Positions 1-11,740 are shown, counted from the first letter of the stretch. The stretch: 22,651 nt of DNA from Tieghemiomyces parasiticus (GCA_027575765.1 JANBPT010000795.1:1-22651), one strand, 5' to 3'. Program-made: numbers and translations. The notes: generated by a model from the sequence alone, not told the origin.

Positions 1-119
1 GCATCCTCTACCTAGCCGAAGTACATAAATGTACCGTGCCAGAATCGATTGTACGTATGGCGAGGCCTTGGACTGGGGATGTTGAGTTAGGATATCTGAA
101 AAAAGGGATGGGAACGTCG

Positions 120-443
120 CTATGCAGCAACCGGCATGTCAAGCGACCTGCCGGGCGAACCCTCCTCTATCCCACTCTGGCCGTTCCGTACCATCAATCC
201 ACCCGCATACCAGCCGCGTATAGAAATATCCTTTCCCCCTTGGTCTGCAGTGTCCCCAGAAAAATGCACCGGCGGATCGGTTGGAGGAGGGTAGGTGCGG
301 GACCAAATGTATGGCAGCGGGTAGATCTGATCATACAGGCAGCCTGCAAAGAAGGAATAGGTGACTGTCAGGCCAGAAAGAGAGGCATTAAAATAAAACC
401 CTGACCGAGAAGGAAGGGTACGTGGGCCGTCGAGCAGAGACAT
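120..443 (-). CDS. Possible ORF or exon, 107 residues, unrecognised
   Basis: The start is in the context CCACTATG, similar to both supported genes, and is the first ATG after an in-frame TAA. A good 3' splice-site-like sequence (TTCCTTCTTTGCAG) falls inside the frame, so the C-terminal part (from GCLYDQIYPLPY) could alternatively be a 3' exon. Codon form is near chance (about 28% purine-any-pyrimidine) and I recognise no family. Kept only as a weak candidate. Confidence 0.18.
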   Translation of the reverse strand: MSLLDGPRTLPSRSGFYFNASLSGLTVTYSFFAGCLYDQIYPLPYIWSRTYPPPTDPPVHFSGDTADQGGKDISIRGWYAGGLMVRNGQSGIEEGSPGRSLDMPVAA

Positions 444-1117
444 AGTGGATGGGATAAAGCGACGACGAATTGCGTTACGAGGGACCGGTTAGCGCACCAA
501 AGTTGAACGGGCCATAGCGCCAGCCAGGTACGTCACCAGGTCCGCCGACCAGCTCGACGTCCGTCACTATTCAATCTGACGCACAACCTACAGGTAATTC
601 ATGCGACCACCCGCCGCAGGACACACGCCTCTGGGCCACAGAATACCTAGGCGGGGTATCCTACCCAACTAGCCCGAATTCGCAGCCGTAGAGTGTGAAG
701 GAAAAGGGCAGACAGGTGCTAACCACGGTCCAACTAAACTACTTCGACCGAAGCATAACGCCCGATGGCAAACAAACTTCACACGCTTCCATACTGTCCC
801 CACGTTCGCCTCACTGGTGTCTCACTATCCCCGCAACCGGGTCATAGCAATACCCAAACAGGGAAAATGCCGGCTAGAGCGAAGTGAAGATGAGCGGTGA
901 CTGCTACGAGCTGACAAACAAATAAACTAAAAAAAGCAGTCCACGAGTGGGAGAAGCACGCGAGGGAGGGGGCACGCAACGTGGGCGGCTATCGACACAA
1001 CAAAGTAGTACGTTGCCCAGCGGGCGGACCAAAACAGAGCGGCAGGGTACTGTGGCCTACTATCTACACCCCGTTCGTACCGTTAATGAGAGCAGCTAAG
1101 GGGAATGTGTGGGTGGC

Positions 1118-1205
1118 CTGAGTGGAAGATTAAGAGAAATAATTTCATCGCCCCTCGTTCTCAGGCAAGGGTGTGTGGTACAGCAATGCCCGTGATGTAC
1201 CTTAC
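1118..1205 (-). other. Candidate 88-base leader intron
   Basis: The minus strand shows AAG then GTAAGG at 1205 as a donor. The sequence TCTCTTAATCTTCCACTCAG ends at 1118 as an acceptor, with a CTTAAT branch-like sequence in the usual range. Removing it would also remove the first ATG (1146-1148) after the TATA at 1553-1560. Splicing itself is not shown. Confidence 0.22.
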
Positions 1206-1552
1206 CTTAGAGCGTAACCAGGAAAGGCAAATAGGGGACCGGGTGGCTGAACTGATCCAGTCTCAGGGAGCGAATTGTACGGACGGAGGCGAACAGAGGC
1301 AACGTCGGGAAACGAGTCAGGTGAGGGGTGGAGGGGGGACCAAGGGGTGGGAGGAGGCCGATGGATTCGTCCGAAAAAATACGGCGACGGGTCCGATACT
1401 GCGCAGCACCGGGACTGAAGGGTCGCGGGGGGAAAGGGCAAAGCGTGCTAATCTTGAGGTGAACAAAGTGGTTTGATATGGGTAAGAGGAGCAGACGTGT
1501 AGAGACACAAGTTGGGTTAAGGGGTGAGGAGAAAGGAAGGGATATCAGGTGG

Positions 1553-1560
1553 TTTATATA
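1553..1560 (-). promoter_or_regulatory. TATA box (TATATAAA) on the minus strand, gene not identified
   Basis: It has the same octamer as the element upstream of the GATA-type gene. It sits in a 526-base stretch (1149-1674) with no minus-strand ATG, and a C/T-rich minus strand continues downstream to about 900. I found no convincing coding frame in the next kilobase. Confidence 0.3.
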
Positions 1561-1700
1561 TCTATCGCTCGGGGGATTAGGTATGTGTGAATAATCAATA
1601 GGAAAGGGGACGGGCCGGAGAGGGATCGAGGAGGGGAAGGGGCCAGCTCAAATGGGGGTGTAAAAAGAGGAGAACATAGGCTGACGTGATGAAGGGGATG

Positions 1701-4700
1701 GGAGGGAGCGATAGCTATAATAATGTATAACCGTACTACGTTCGAGATTTGTGAGTAGGAATGTGTGTCCCTGAAGGAATATAGTAAATACTAAAGTAGG
1801 TGTCAAACGACGATTTAGCCAACGGAATAGAGTTCAGTTCGAAGGGATAAGGAGACGTCCTGAATATTGCCTAATAAAAAAAGTGGCTATCGAGTCGGTC
1901 CCGAAGGGAACGATGGCATAGGAGCACGCACGTTCTGTACCATCTAAGCTGATAGCGTCACCGTTGCCTGCCACCGTCGAGCAATCTACCTCGACCCATG
2001 TTGACCATGCACGCCAAAACCTGCCATGCAGCCCTCTTCCCTCCCCTTGGGTCTGGAAGGGACGTCGTGTACACGCGAAAGAGGGAGAAAATAGGACAGC
2101 GTGCAGATAGTAACACAGAGGCCAGCATGATGACCCAATGAGAGAGGTGATAAGAAAAATCGTGATTTTTGGTGGAAATTGCAGGGCGAGGCCCAACGGT
2201 TATCAGCAACTATTCAGGATTAAGCCACCGGCTGCTCTTTCATTGCGACTTCCCTCCTTGGACCCCGACCACATGCTCCTTAACCTAGCGCAACTCAGCA
2301 GCCAAGGATAATATGTTATATATCGAGTCTTGCCCGATATAATTACCTGTGCAAACACCTGCGTGCTGGAAAGCTCGCAACTAAGCTAGCAAGAGGGCAG
2401 GCCCGGTACCTGAGATGAGGGAGAGAATATCTTAAAGCGAGGGGAAAGCAGCGGATGTAAGGCAGGGTATACCGGTTTGATGTGTACTGAATTAACGCAG
2501 GGAATTGACGCTGAGACAGAAGGAACGAGGTAGCAGAATTACTCGTACCCTGGCGTGCTCGAGCTCCAAAGCCGTCTAACATCCTAACCCAGTCGAGCGA
2601 GATAGATCAGCATTCCCGGCGCCACGGAAAAAAAGGGATGACCTGCTGCTCCTTCAATCAGGTATGATACTGCCGATATACCCCCGCCAGCGATATGGTG
2701 TTCTCCTCTAACGAGCCCAACGTGATCGGTGGCTGAGTCAGGGTACATGTTAGGATTGGCGATGGGTGACGAAAGCGCCTTGGTCGGGTGGTGGCCTTCT
2801 TACAAAATCGGTCAAGAGGCTCCGACTCCGCTTCTCTTCCCCTACCCCGCCGACATGCTAATAAACTGAGAGTAAATTGACACCACTGGGGTGGAGTCCA
2901 TATCAGAGCCGGATAAAAGATGTACGAATGACCTAACCGTCGCACCTTGAGAGTGGCTACTTTATGAGCTTCTGTGCTCTGACTATCCGACCCACATCCC
3001 ACACGGCTTTCTACCTGAGGTTACATTGACACTAGAATAAGTGGCTAGCCACGGGGCGCTAGCCAAACAGGTAAACAAAGGAAGAAAAACGCGCTCGATG
3101 TCTACTATGCTGCCCTTTAAAAAGTCAAACCACAAAAAGGGACCTAAACGCGATGCATCGTAGCGATACAATGTGAAAAATGAGGTGCCACCTACTATAA
3201 TGTCAGGAGCAAACAGGTACAGGAGACGTCGACCGTAATCCTGTGCGAGATCTCTAACAGGGCAAATTGGGGTCAAACGGATATAAATCCATCCTAAAAA
3301 ATACCAACACATGACCCTACTAGGTTGGTACTAGCTGCCGACAGGACACCACGGAGCCCAGTCGCCAGAAGCTGCCGTGTACAGTAAAATGGTCTGGTAC
3401 CTTAACCAAGACTAAATCGAATCCTGTACACGACATGTTCTATTAAGGCCAGCTTACAATATCTAGTATGTTGATAACACGACAGACTATGTGCCGAGGC
3501 TTTTCAAGAAGGACAACAACAAAACAGGCGAGCTAAAAGAAAATAGCATAGGCCTTTAAACAACCACACCATTGCATCGGCTGGAGAATATGGTAGACGA
3601 TTAGGATATGCCGGAATGAATGGTTAAGGGTCGGAGGATGATAATGCTGAGAAGCGATACTGTGACGGAGCGGGACTCGGAGAAGCTCCGACACGTAAGG
3701 ACAGGACTCACTACTGGGGCTCTACGTATCGCATGTGTGCATTTGGTGAGAAAAGGGGGACCATAATGGGTGTGGTGTTACTTGACTTGTTGTTTAATGA
3801 TCCTAAAACTCAGATACTTTCGCAGACCGACAGGTTGCGAAAAGGATATGGGAAGGGGCGGGTGCAAATAAGTGGAACATTAAAGCATGGATTCTTAATA
3901 CGTTGAAGGAGACGGCAGGTGGGAATTGTGGTGGGGGGGAGGCACAGGAGGAACACAGGCGGGTGATATGTCGAGGTATGCACCGACTGATGAGGGGAAG
4001 GAGGTAACAAACTCTCCATAAAAAAAGGGATTGCGATACGATACCCGATGTAAAGAGTTTGCATTAGGCCCCGGTCAACGAGATTCTGGCGGATGGTTGA
4101 TCATAGCTTGCGCCAGATGATTGCTGTTAGATAAGATGTGGGGCCAAACAGCGTAGGGAATAGTACGATACGCTTATAGTAAAGTTCACAGAAAACCAAG
4201 CCAAAGTGCATGCCGAGGGGCGGGTATTCCGTAGCACTTACCGATAAGGACTTACCACGGACGTCCCTGTTCTTCAGCTACCGCCACCAAAATGTGGTAG
4301 TCAAACACTGGTTTAAAATGCAGAGCTTACGCCTAGGGATCGCACGCGTTGGTGGGTGGTTGGAAAGGACGCTAGTGAGTGATTCACGGCAGATACTTGG
4401 GGTCGATTCAGGTCATGCCGCATGTGACACACGGGACCCAAGCATGCGCGTGTGTGCATAGCCACTCTTCTCTCCTCTGGCCTTAGAGGGCATACCGGTC
4501 ACTATCGGATCTGGTTGGAATGCGTCCGGAAATTGATATGGCTTCTATATCGTGCCAACAAGGACTGCAAAGGTAGTGCTGGACTAATAACTAGGATAGA
4601 TGTGGCGGTCTGTGATCATGCGCCCAGAGTCTGGATCGCGACCTACGGGATTCGGATTATAGCCAGTATACCATATGGACAAAATAGGAAGGCGGCGACG

Positions 4701-5900
4701 AGACCAGCGACAGAGTTCAGAAAACCAGGTGGCTATGGCGATTGTGACATGCCCTCTGGGGGAAAGATTAAAATCGGAGGCGCTCCATTTCCCGTATGTA
4801 TCATGCGCAGGCTGATCAGGGGCAGTAGGAAATGACAGGGAAGAAATAAAAAAAAACGGATGTCGGATCTGGTCTATATAAAAAAAGATGGACTACGGGT
4901 GGGTTCTCTGAAACCCAATGTGGTAGGCATAGGTCGTACTAAGTACGGAAAATAAGCTTGAAAGCTTCAAACGAGGGCTGGGAATCGTTAAGTGTGATGA
5001 TAGCCGTCGTATTGTCGAGTGGCGACAGTTAGGTCTTTTTGTACTTGGATGATGGCCAGCATCAATCAAGTAACTAGCCAGCCTGGACTAGGGGGATCCA
5101 GGACGACAGGCCGTGGCGGGACTGGGCGCTGGCATGAATAGAAGGGCAGTTAGATAGCCGCCAAAGCAAGGGTAGAGAAGATAAGGTCCTAGAAGGATAA
5201 CAGGCGGCGGCGCCTGGGAGGGAGGCAATGCTCAAAGATTAGGATGATTGAACGCTTATCGAAAAGGATAGATGGAAAGTAGGTAAAGAAAGGGGGGATA
5301 ATGGATATGGATATAAGCGTGAAGCCTGGATTATGCAGACTGCCAAACAAATAGGCCATCATTCATCGAGATCAAGCTATGACATGGAGTGCGCGGAGGG
5401 CGGGGATGCATCATCAATCAATGATTCAATGAGATTAACTTTGTGAAGGCATTTAGATTGACCACACCCAACAAGTCAACTAAGGTGTAGGGACTGGTCG
5501 CAATACCTACGGTCTTAGATTCTGGTCTGAGTATATTTGGTATTCACGGACAGTGAGAAGTTGCTCTATCTTGACTGAGGACTGTTATCAATGAGATTTA
5601 TAAGGTAGCTAATGACCTGGATCGAATGATTAAGGAGAACCAGGGCAACCGATTTACCTCAAGAGGAACGCTAGAGATTGGTTGGTTGTAGATGTGAAGA
5701 CAAGGTACCCGGGGACAATCGCATTGTACGAATAACCTCCTTATAGTATCAACGTCATCTATCGAATAGTCGGAATATGGTTTCACTTGTGGGATTAGCG
5801 GAAGCTTCTTACTTGATACATGTGAAATACTCGTAAGCACAGTCAGCTGACACGACGTGAGGCGGAGAGACAATACCTTGGCCGATTTGATCATCGTCGC
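1701..5900. other. No supported gene
   Basis: Mostly mixed to purine-rich plus strand (especially 3100-5500). Open frames are up to 127 codons, with no codon bias or family resemblance. It contains the inverted repeat at 3042, a small hairpin at 3676-3690, a plus-strand TATATAAA at 4875-4882 and TCAA/TGAT-type short repeats near 5408-5430. Confidence 0.5.
3042..3065. repeat. Inverted repeat, 8-bp arms
   Basis: TGGCTAGC at 3042-3049 and its complement GCTAGCCA at 3058-3065, with an 8-base GC-rich loop. No T-run follows and no gene ends nearby. Confidence 0.6.
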
Positions 5901-8400
5901 AGGGCAATATCAAGCGCCATGGGGCTTACAGGCAGGTTTGTACTCAACTGATAGTCAACGCTACCAGATTGAACTTCGACCTGTAGGCCCTTAACCGGTT
6001 CAAGGCTCCAACGACCTTGATATGAAACATCGTATGTTGTTTTTCGTGCAACCCACCTACCGGCTCCATCGTTACTTGCTAAGATGTAACTGGGGGCGTG
6101 GAAGTCTAACTCAATTATACCCGGTGAACGGCAGAAGGGTATACCTTCGGGCGATAGGGAATCGACTAGAACTACCGAATCGGATGATCAGGGGGTTATA
6201 ATTTTTTAAGGGGCCCAAAGGGAACTCGATTTGGTCCCAGGGCCAGGTCGAACGGTTAAATCGGTTTGTTCTAACCTCTCCCTCGAAATAGCAGTTGCTA
6301 TCAGGTTTTAAATCGATGCGTAAAAGGTACAAGTGTATGGTACGCTCGAAATATCAGATGAGGTACTAGTGGGGTGTAGAAAATATGACGGCCTTACCCG
6401 ACCAATGTCCAATGTATTTCTTACAATACCAGATATATCCTGATTCACCACCACCTTCTTGGTCTAACTGCGCCTCGCAATCACCACTGGTACTTCAAAT
6501 GCATCGTCAAGGACTCCAACTCGTGATTTTTCTGTTTGGCAGGCAGACTGGCGTTCAGGTGCCAAGGATCTAACACGCGACCAGGCAAACGGGCGTCAAG
6601 CCACATATAGTTTGCCAACTGTATAAAAACAATGGCTGGGCGCATTAGTGTAACTATACTCAGCCGGCGGTCGAATGCGATTGTCACGATGACCATGCAT
6701 ATGTTTCGGGCGGCTATTGTAACAGTAGATTGGCCGAGCTCCATCGCATCCTTGTCCCTATTCCGCAGCTCGATATCACCTCATCCTCGGCATCTCAATA
6801 CAACCTCACTCTGCGCTAATCATATGTACTAATTTAGCACGGCACCGTCCTCCCACTTCATTACGTAGGTAGGTGAGCTGGGTACTAGGCCATTGGAGTA
6901 ATTACGGTATATTTGATAATTTATTCCCCCCAAGTAGCGACTCTGCTCTCTCACGATCAGCTGATTTAGCGTCACGTCGAGTCTATATCGGTAAAAGGTG
7001 CATAGCGTCCCATTATTACTAACCGCCCCTCACCCTTCGTAACCCCTACCTTGGCTACGGATTAAATCGTTCTATTACTGTACCCCTGGTGGTGGAGACC
7101 CGGGCTGATATTCTACCCCTGAGCATGCTCTACCCGTCATTGCATAGACCTTGTCGAATGGTTGTACGGCCGGCCTAAACTATGCCCCCCAGATCCTATC
7201 CGATAAAATATTTGGCTTCGATGCCACCCTTGACGAGGAAGATATAGGCCAACTCCTTAGACCATCGATTGGACCATTTTAGTTTGTGACAACGGCTAGA
7301 GTTATTGCAGTTGCTATTCACCCCTGACGACTTTTAGTAGGGGTTCACATACCTAGCACTGTCACACTCGAACCGATTTACTGCCCTGGCTACCTTAATC
7401 GTAGCGTTGGACAGACTCAGGGAGAAAGAATCCACCGCAAGGATGCGCTTCAAATGAGGGCCCACAAGTTTCATACTTAGTGACGAACAGACTGTTGGGT
7501 TAAAAGTATAACCCAAGTGATCGGTCACTTGGCCAAGATCCCATGACCGGCATCACAGTTTCTGCCTCAACCACCCTGCATGGTATAGATGTGATACACT
7601 TTTAGCAAAACCCTGAATGACAGTTATATCGGTACCTGCCTGTTTAGGCCTAGTGAGTACTTACGCTGGGTTCTATCATAGCGCCCCTATGGAAGAGCGG
7701 GCTAGTCCTCCTCTCCTGCTTTACCACGAACCTGAGGGAAGTCGGCGTCCTGGTACTATGGATTATCTATACGCTTCCTTTGTCGAAAATATAAGGGTAG
7801 ACATGCGTAACCACCCACCGGTATTAAGCCTTGGTACCGATCCTCGTACCTCCCCATGAGACGACAAGCCCGCCAGATTATGAACTATGGCCAGGTTACC
7901 TTTTCGGTAAGTTCAAATCCAAACCGGAGCACAGGAAGGATACTTGGTCCACGATATGAGCTATCCATTGAACTTCCACTAAACACAATACCCCCACCCG
8001 AGCAGAAGAAGCCAACCAGCGATGGGCATATTCACCTCTTGGTGATAAAGGGTTACCCGTTATCGCTTACCAGTGGTAAGCAGGACACAATCTCGTGGGG
8101 CCTGACCTGCCATTGCAGCGCGGTCAGACCCCTTGGAATGCTAATTCCGACCGATCCCCAGCACACTCATCACGTTCCTGTCCCCTATCCTCCAAGCAGA
8201 AAAATTTACAGCCCGCCCAACGCCAGTGTGGCTTCTTTCGGGACCCTGAACTCGACCGGCTTAACCACCACTCTAGCAACTCTCACCCTTAGCCCTCCCA
8301 CCCGATGGCCATTCAATGAGCGGGCCCTCATAGGTGTGATTCGTGACCGACGAAGCCGGTTTTGTTAGTCGACCTCAATCACCTGCGCCTGCATTCGCAC
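5901..8400. other. No supported gene; pyrimidine-rich plus strand
   Basis: From about 6385 to 8350 the plus strand is C/T-rich. The longest frame, 7856-8368 (170 codons), starts at ATG but has neutral third positions and no recognisable domain. A frame of that length is expected about once by chance in a window this size. It contains the palindrome at 8065. Confidence 0.5.
8065..8081. repeat. Near-perfect palindrome, 8-bp arms
   Basis: GCTTACCA, a single G, then TGGTAAGC. It could bind a dimeric protein or be chance. Confidence 0.6.
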
Positions 8401-9183
8401 TAACCGGCGACAAGCCTACTGAACGTCCAATTGGGGGGAAACAAACGATTAGTTAAGAAGCTGACCACCTCGTCTTACAGCAAGATCTAGTTAACGTTTA
8501 TATATATAGATATCCACCCGTTGGTTTTTTCAGGAGTGGTGCTACGTAACCAAGGGGCTGGCAGCCCCGATGTCATTTTATTGGGCACTACTGAAAAAAA
8601 GGATGGAGATGGTGCGAGAGCGAATGAATCGATAAACGACCTAGTGAATGGAGGTCCCCAAAGGCAATGGGACAGCTATCGCCGCATGCACTACCCTTGC
8701 TCCTTAGATCATATAGTCCATGGTTACAGGACTTGACATGGGCGAAAGGGAGCTGCTAGCAGTCCTAAAGTAGCCACCACAGACCTTGCAAAGCAAGGCT
8801 CCAGAGTCACAAATTTCTAGCCAGTAGGCTTTATGCGAGTTGCTTCCGTTCAAAACACTATCCCTCCGTTCCAGTGTTTTCCGGCTTTTCCAATCGGCGG
8901 TACTCTCTCCACTTTGTAACTGGCTGTAGTATATAAATCTAGATGCCATGTACCCTGGCCTTAACTTGGACCACGTTCCTCCCAGCACTCCAAAACCGGA
9001 CCTGTGTACCCTGATAATTTGACCACATTGGGATGGCCCAAACACGTCGATTTTTTATAAATACCAATGCGATTTCCGCACCCTAGAGGATTAATTGGAA
9101 CAGCGAGCATCCTGTACTGTATAGCGAGTAAATACACTTCACATCTGTACCCCACTTGCCCTTACCTGTCCAAGGCGGCAAGC

Positions 9184-9447
9184 TTAATCTGGCCCAACTA
9201 TAAATCCATAGTGGTACGCGAGACCTGTACTGGGAGGTGTATGGCTAACCAAGGAGGCCATGATGGTCGTTTCGAAAAACGACATTAGAAAATACTGGAC
9301 AGCGAAACGTGCTGAAGTAACGTTCATGACATGACTGCACGGGCACGGGCCATTCGGAGCCTGTTCGGCCGAAGGAGTCGCTGATCGGGTATTATCAACA
9401 AGGCCACCGAAGCCGAAACCGCTGCCAGCATAACCCTTTCCCTGCAT
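9184..9447 (-). CDS. Possible small ORF, 87 residues, unrecognised
   Basis: The frame opens with Gly-rich sequence (YAGSGFGFGGL) and contains a moderately hydrophobic segment around FAVQYFLMSFF. About 39% of its codons have the form purine-any-pyrimidine. That is above the 25% expected by chance and higher than in the supported 91-residue gene (about 30%). Against it: T at -3 gives a weak start context, codons are not C-biased, no promoter stands out, and I match no family. The frame stays open upstream to 9675, where the first ATG would give a 145-residue version. It could be chance. Confidence 0.2.
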   Translation of the reverse strand: MQGKGYAGSGFGFGGLVDNTRSATPSAEQAPNGPCPCSHVMNVTSARFAVQYFLMSFFETTIMASLVSHTPPSTGLAYHYGFIVGPD

Positions 9448-10260
9448 GTATACTACGGGAAAGGCTCTGAAGAGAGACGACGTGCTACTAAAGGATGGGG
9501 AGTGTGGAGGTCGCTGTGGGACCGAAGTCAATGGTAGAGATCTCAATGGGACCAGTACGAAGAGGAGGGGGGTGGGATCATGCGAACGCCGATTAGGGCC
9601 TTCCATACTCGCAGTCTCCATTAGAATCGAGTTTGTCCCTTCACCTATAGGCCAGATCGGGAGGTTGGTATTCAAATTTAGGCCTCATAGTGCTTAAGAA
9701 GAATGGTAAGGAACGCGATCTCTGTACCATGACGTAGCTCCACCTAACTCTCGCCAGCGACGCTAGTTTCGCCTCCGAACAACCCCCTACATTGTGCAGT
9801 CGGTGGCATGCCAGGGGCTCCACGGCCGTGTTTTTACTGTAGGCCTATTTCTCTCTCCATTCCTAAACATGGCAGGTAATTTCTACCGTCCCTTGCATAC
9901 GTTACATTTCTCCACAGGCACTCGTATGACGACGGAGCTAGTAACGGTGAACCGGTGTGAGCAAGCCATAGGTTACTGGGAAACCTGAATTCTTTAGTCA
10001 AGCCTGTTACCTCCAGGACACCGAGTGCCAATCTGCGTCGAACGAATGCCGGCTAAAACGACGACAGGCTGGAGTCTCCCCCGGCTTTACTATTCCGTCC
10101 AGAATCCGGGTTTAAATTGCGAGACTATTTTCTGAAGTGTGGGTCTTGTTCTAGCGACAAGCCGCAAGAACACATTATATTGACGAAGCCTCATTAGAAC
10201 GTGTAAGAGCAGGAAGAAATCATGGCGCATATCATGAAAAGGGGGGAACAAAGATAGGAA

Positions 10261-10283
10261 AGAGAGAGAGAGAGAGAGAGAGA
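10261..10283 (+). repeat. (AG)n microsatellite
   Basis: Eleven AG units and a final A, preceded by purine-rich sequence that includes a G6 run. Homopurine mirror-repeat tracts of this type can form triplex DNA. Confidence 0.9.
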
Positions 10284-10889
10284 CGTTGCTTTGCCCGCAA
10301 TAGCATAGCCGGGCGGAACATTGGTGTGGTGAATTAAGGCATTATTGACCTGAACCACGCCAGTGCGACCGACGTTGTATCTTAAATTAAAAGTCAAATA
10401 TAGCAAGGGAGTTGAAAGCGGCAGCACAGCGTCGTATATGGAATGGATTGACAAGGTCGGGAGGCGGCTAAGGTCGCCAAGCCGAGAACAATAAACAGAG
10501 GGCGTACTCCATACGACCAGCTGCCTCGCAAGACCTACGGTCGAAGGGCGGTATTGTGAGGAAGTGTAGACCAACCCACCCAATCTCTACTCTCTTCCAG
10601 CCTGCCAATAAAGCGGAGTGAGAATTGAAGCACAACAGTGGCCGGACAACATAAACGAGCGGACGGCCAGAGTTCAGGTGAGCAGGGTAATGGGTGTACA
10701 GGTATCACCCAAGAATCAGAGAGTAGGTTGGGGGGAGGAAAAAATCACTTCCCGAACGGCGAGTGGTGGAGAGGCAGAAAGTCAGGTGTCGCACCCAGAC
10801 GGTCGAGGTCAGGAACGAGCGCGTGTGTGGGGGGGGTAGTGATGATGAAAGGGCAGGTTTTCGCAGTACGGCTCGACAGGTCCCTAGCT

Positions 10890-11165
10890 TTAGGACAGGT
10901 TGTAGGTCTCGCTGCAGCGCACCGATTGAGACTTGGACCGCGCGACGGGGCGGGGTGTGAACGTCGGGCTGGTGGGGGACGGCAGGCCACGGCTGGCGCG
11001 GGTGTCCGAACGGTGGAGGTAACTGCCGTCAACATAGTTCTTCTCGTAGAACTCACGGCTCTTGGTGTCGTACTCGGGCATGGTGCTGGTGCGGCGCTTG
11101 GTGTACTTTCCTACCTCGAGCTGCGTAAAGAAGAACGACTTCTTGATTTTGGCAACAAGACCCAT
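10890..11165 (-). CDS. Small conserved-looking protein of unknown function, 91 residues
   Basis: I do not recognise the family. The N terminus is basic and hydrophobic (MGLVAKIKKSFFF). A Lys/Arg-rich stretch at 20-27 includes RRTS (24-27), which fits the protein kinase A consensus. A charged, Tyr-rich middle follows (30-52, with PEYDTKSREFYEKNYVDG). The Ser/Pro tail has SP or TP pairs at 63-64, 66-67 and 70-71 and more basic Ser sites to the end. There is no signal peptide or clear membrane span. The start is the only ATG in frame, directly follows the context ATTACT, has A at -3, and an in-frame TAG lies 27 bases upstream. Codons are strongly C/G-ending, as in the GATA-type gene and unlike the surrounding open frames. 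It has no close neighbours. The composition suggests a phosphoregulated small cytoplasmic or membrane-associated protein, which is inference only. Confidence 0.8.
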   Translation of the reverse strand: MGLVAKIKKSFFFTQLEVGKYTKRRTSTMPEYDTKSREFYEKNYVDGSYLHRSDTRASRGLPSPTSPTFTPRPVARSKSQSVRCSETYNLS

Positions 11166-11740
11166 AGTAATAGCGGGTGCGAGGAGCAACTAGTTGGAGT
11201 ACGGGGCTAAAGAGGGCGGGGTCGGGGGGCTGATTGACTCGGTAGCGGGGTAGGCGGGGGGATCCGGTTGGGGCCTGATTGGACCGTGGGGAGGAAGGCA
11301 AGGTTGAACTGCGCAGTGTAATTAGCGGGGTTCGAAATTTACGAAATAGAACTACAGATTAAAGTGCGTGGCTGGCGAGTCCGGGTAGTGGAGTTAGCAG
11401 TAGTAACGCGCGAAAGGTGTCGTTCGCTGTGAATATATTAACAGGGTCAAAAGGTTTAGGAAGGAGAACTGAAGATAGGCGGAGCGGCCCTCAAGGAGGG
11501 ATTGGTTTGTAGATAAAATTTAACCTGCAACGGGCGGAAGTGCGAGGGCGGCGTACGGGAAGGGTAATAAGGTTATATTTAGGGCAGGCAAATAGGACGC
11601 GAGCTTCCCAGCGAGGCAAGTCCAAAGGGACCACGAGAAGCTGGCAAATCGTCAGGATCTACCGCGTTGGTATCGACAACCAGCCGCTTGTTCTTCCCTT
11701 TCCGTTCAGTTCCGTCCTTCTCCCTACTCTGACCCGCCAC
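11166..11740 (-). promoter_or_regulatory. ATG-free C/T-rich promoter and leader of the 91-residue gene
   Basis: For 575 bases upstream of the start codon the minus strand contains no ATG; the nearest is at 11741-11743. About six would be expected by chance. The strand is pyrimidine-rich from 11166 to about 11560. A weak TATA-like element, TAAATATAACC, lies at 11571-11581. If it is used, the leader would be about 375 bases. Absence of ATGs fits a scanned 5' UTR, but transcription is not shown. Confidence 0.5.

Larger units (their letters stand above)
444..1700. other. No supported gene; leader-like minus strand
   Basis: From about 850 to 1700 the plus strand is strongly purine-rich, so the minus strand resembles the C/T-rich leaders of the two supported genes. 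It holds the TATA and candidate intron listed separately. Open frames on both strands here are short and unlike any protein I know. Confidence 0.5.
8401..10889. other. No supported gene apart from a weak ORF at 9184
   Basis: Holds TATATAAA at 8497-8504 (minus) and 8930-8937 (plus), neither with a convincing gene after it, and the (AG)n tract. The interval directly downstream of the 91-residue gene (about 10240-10889) is C/T-rich on the minus strand. It presumably contains that gene's 3' UTR, though I see no clear polyadenylation signal. Confidence 0.45.

Noticed and set aside
7856..8368. 170-codon plus-strand frame starting at ATG
   Set aside because: Neutral third-position composition, no domain, and a length expected about once by chance in 22.65 kb read in six frames.
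11166..11189. Longer start for the 91-residue protein, adding eight residues
   Set aside because: The extension begins with TTG directly after an in-frame TAG; the ATG at 11165 is the natural start.
10638..11210. 190-codon plus-strand frame
   Set aside because: It lies antisense across the 91-residue gene and is a GC-rich shadow of it.
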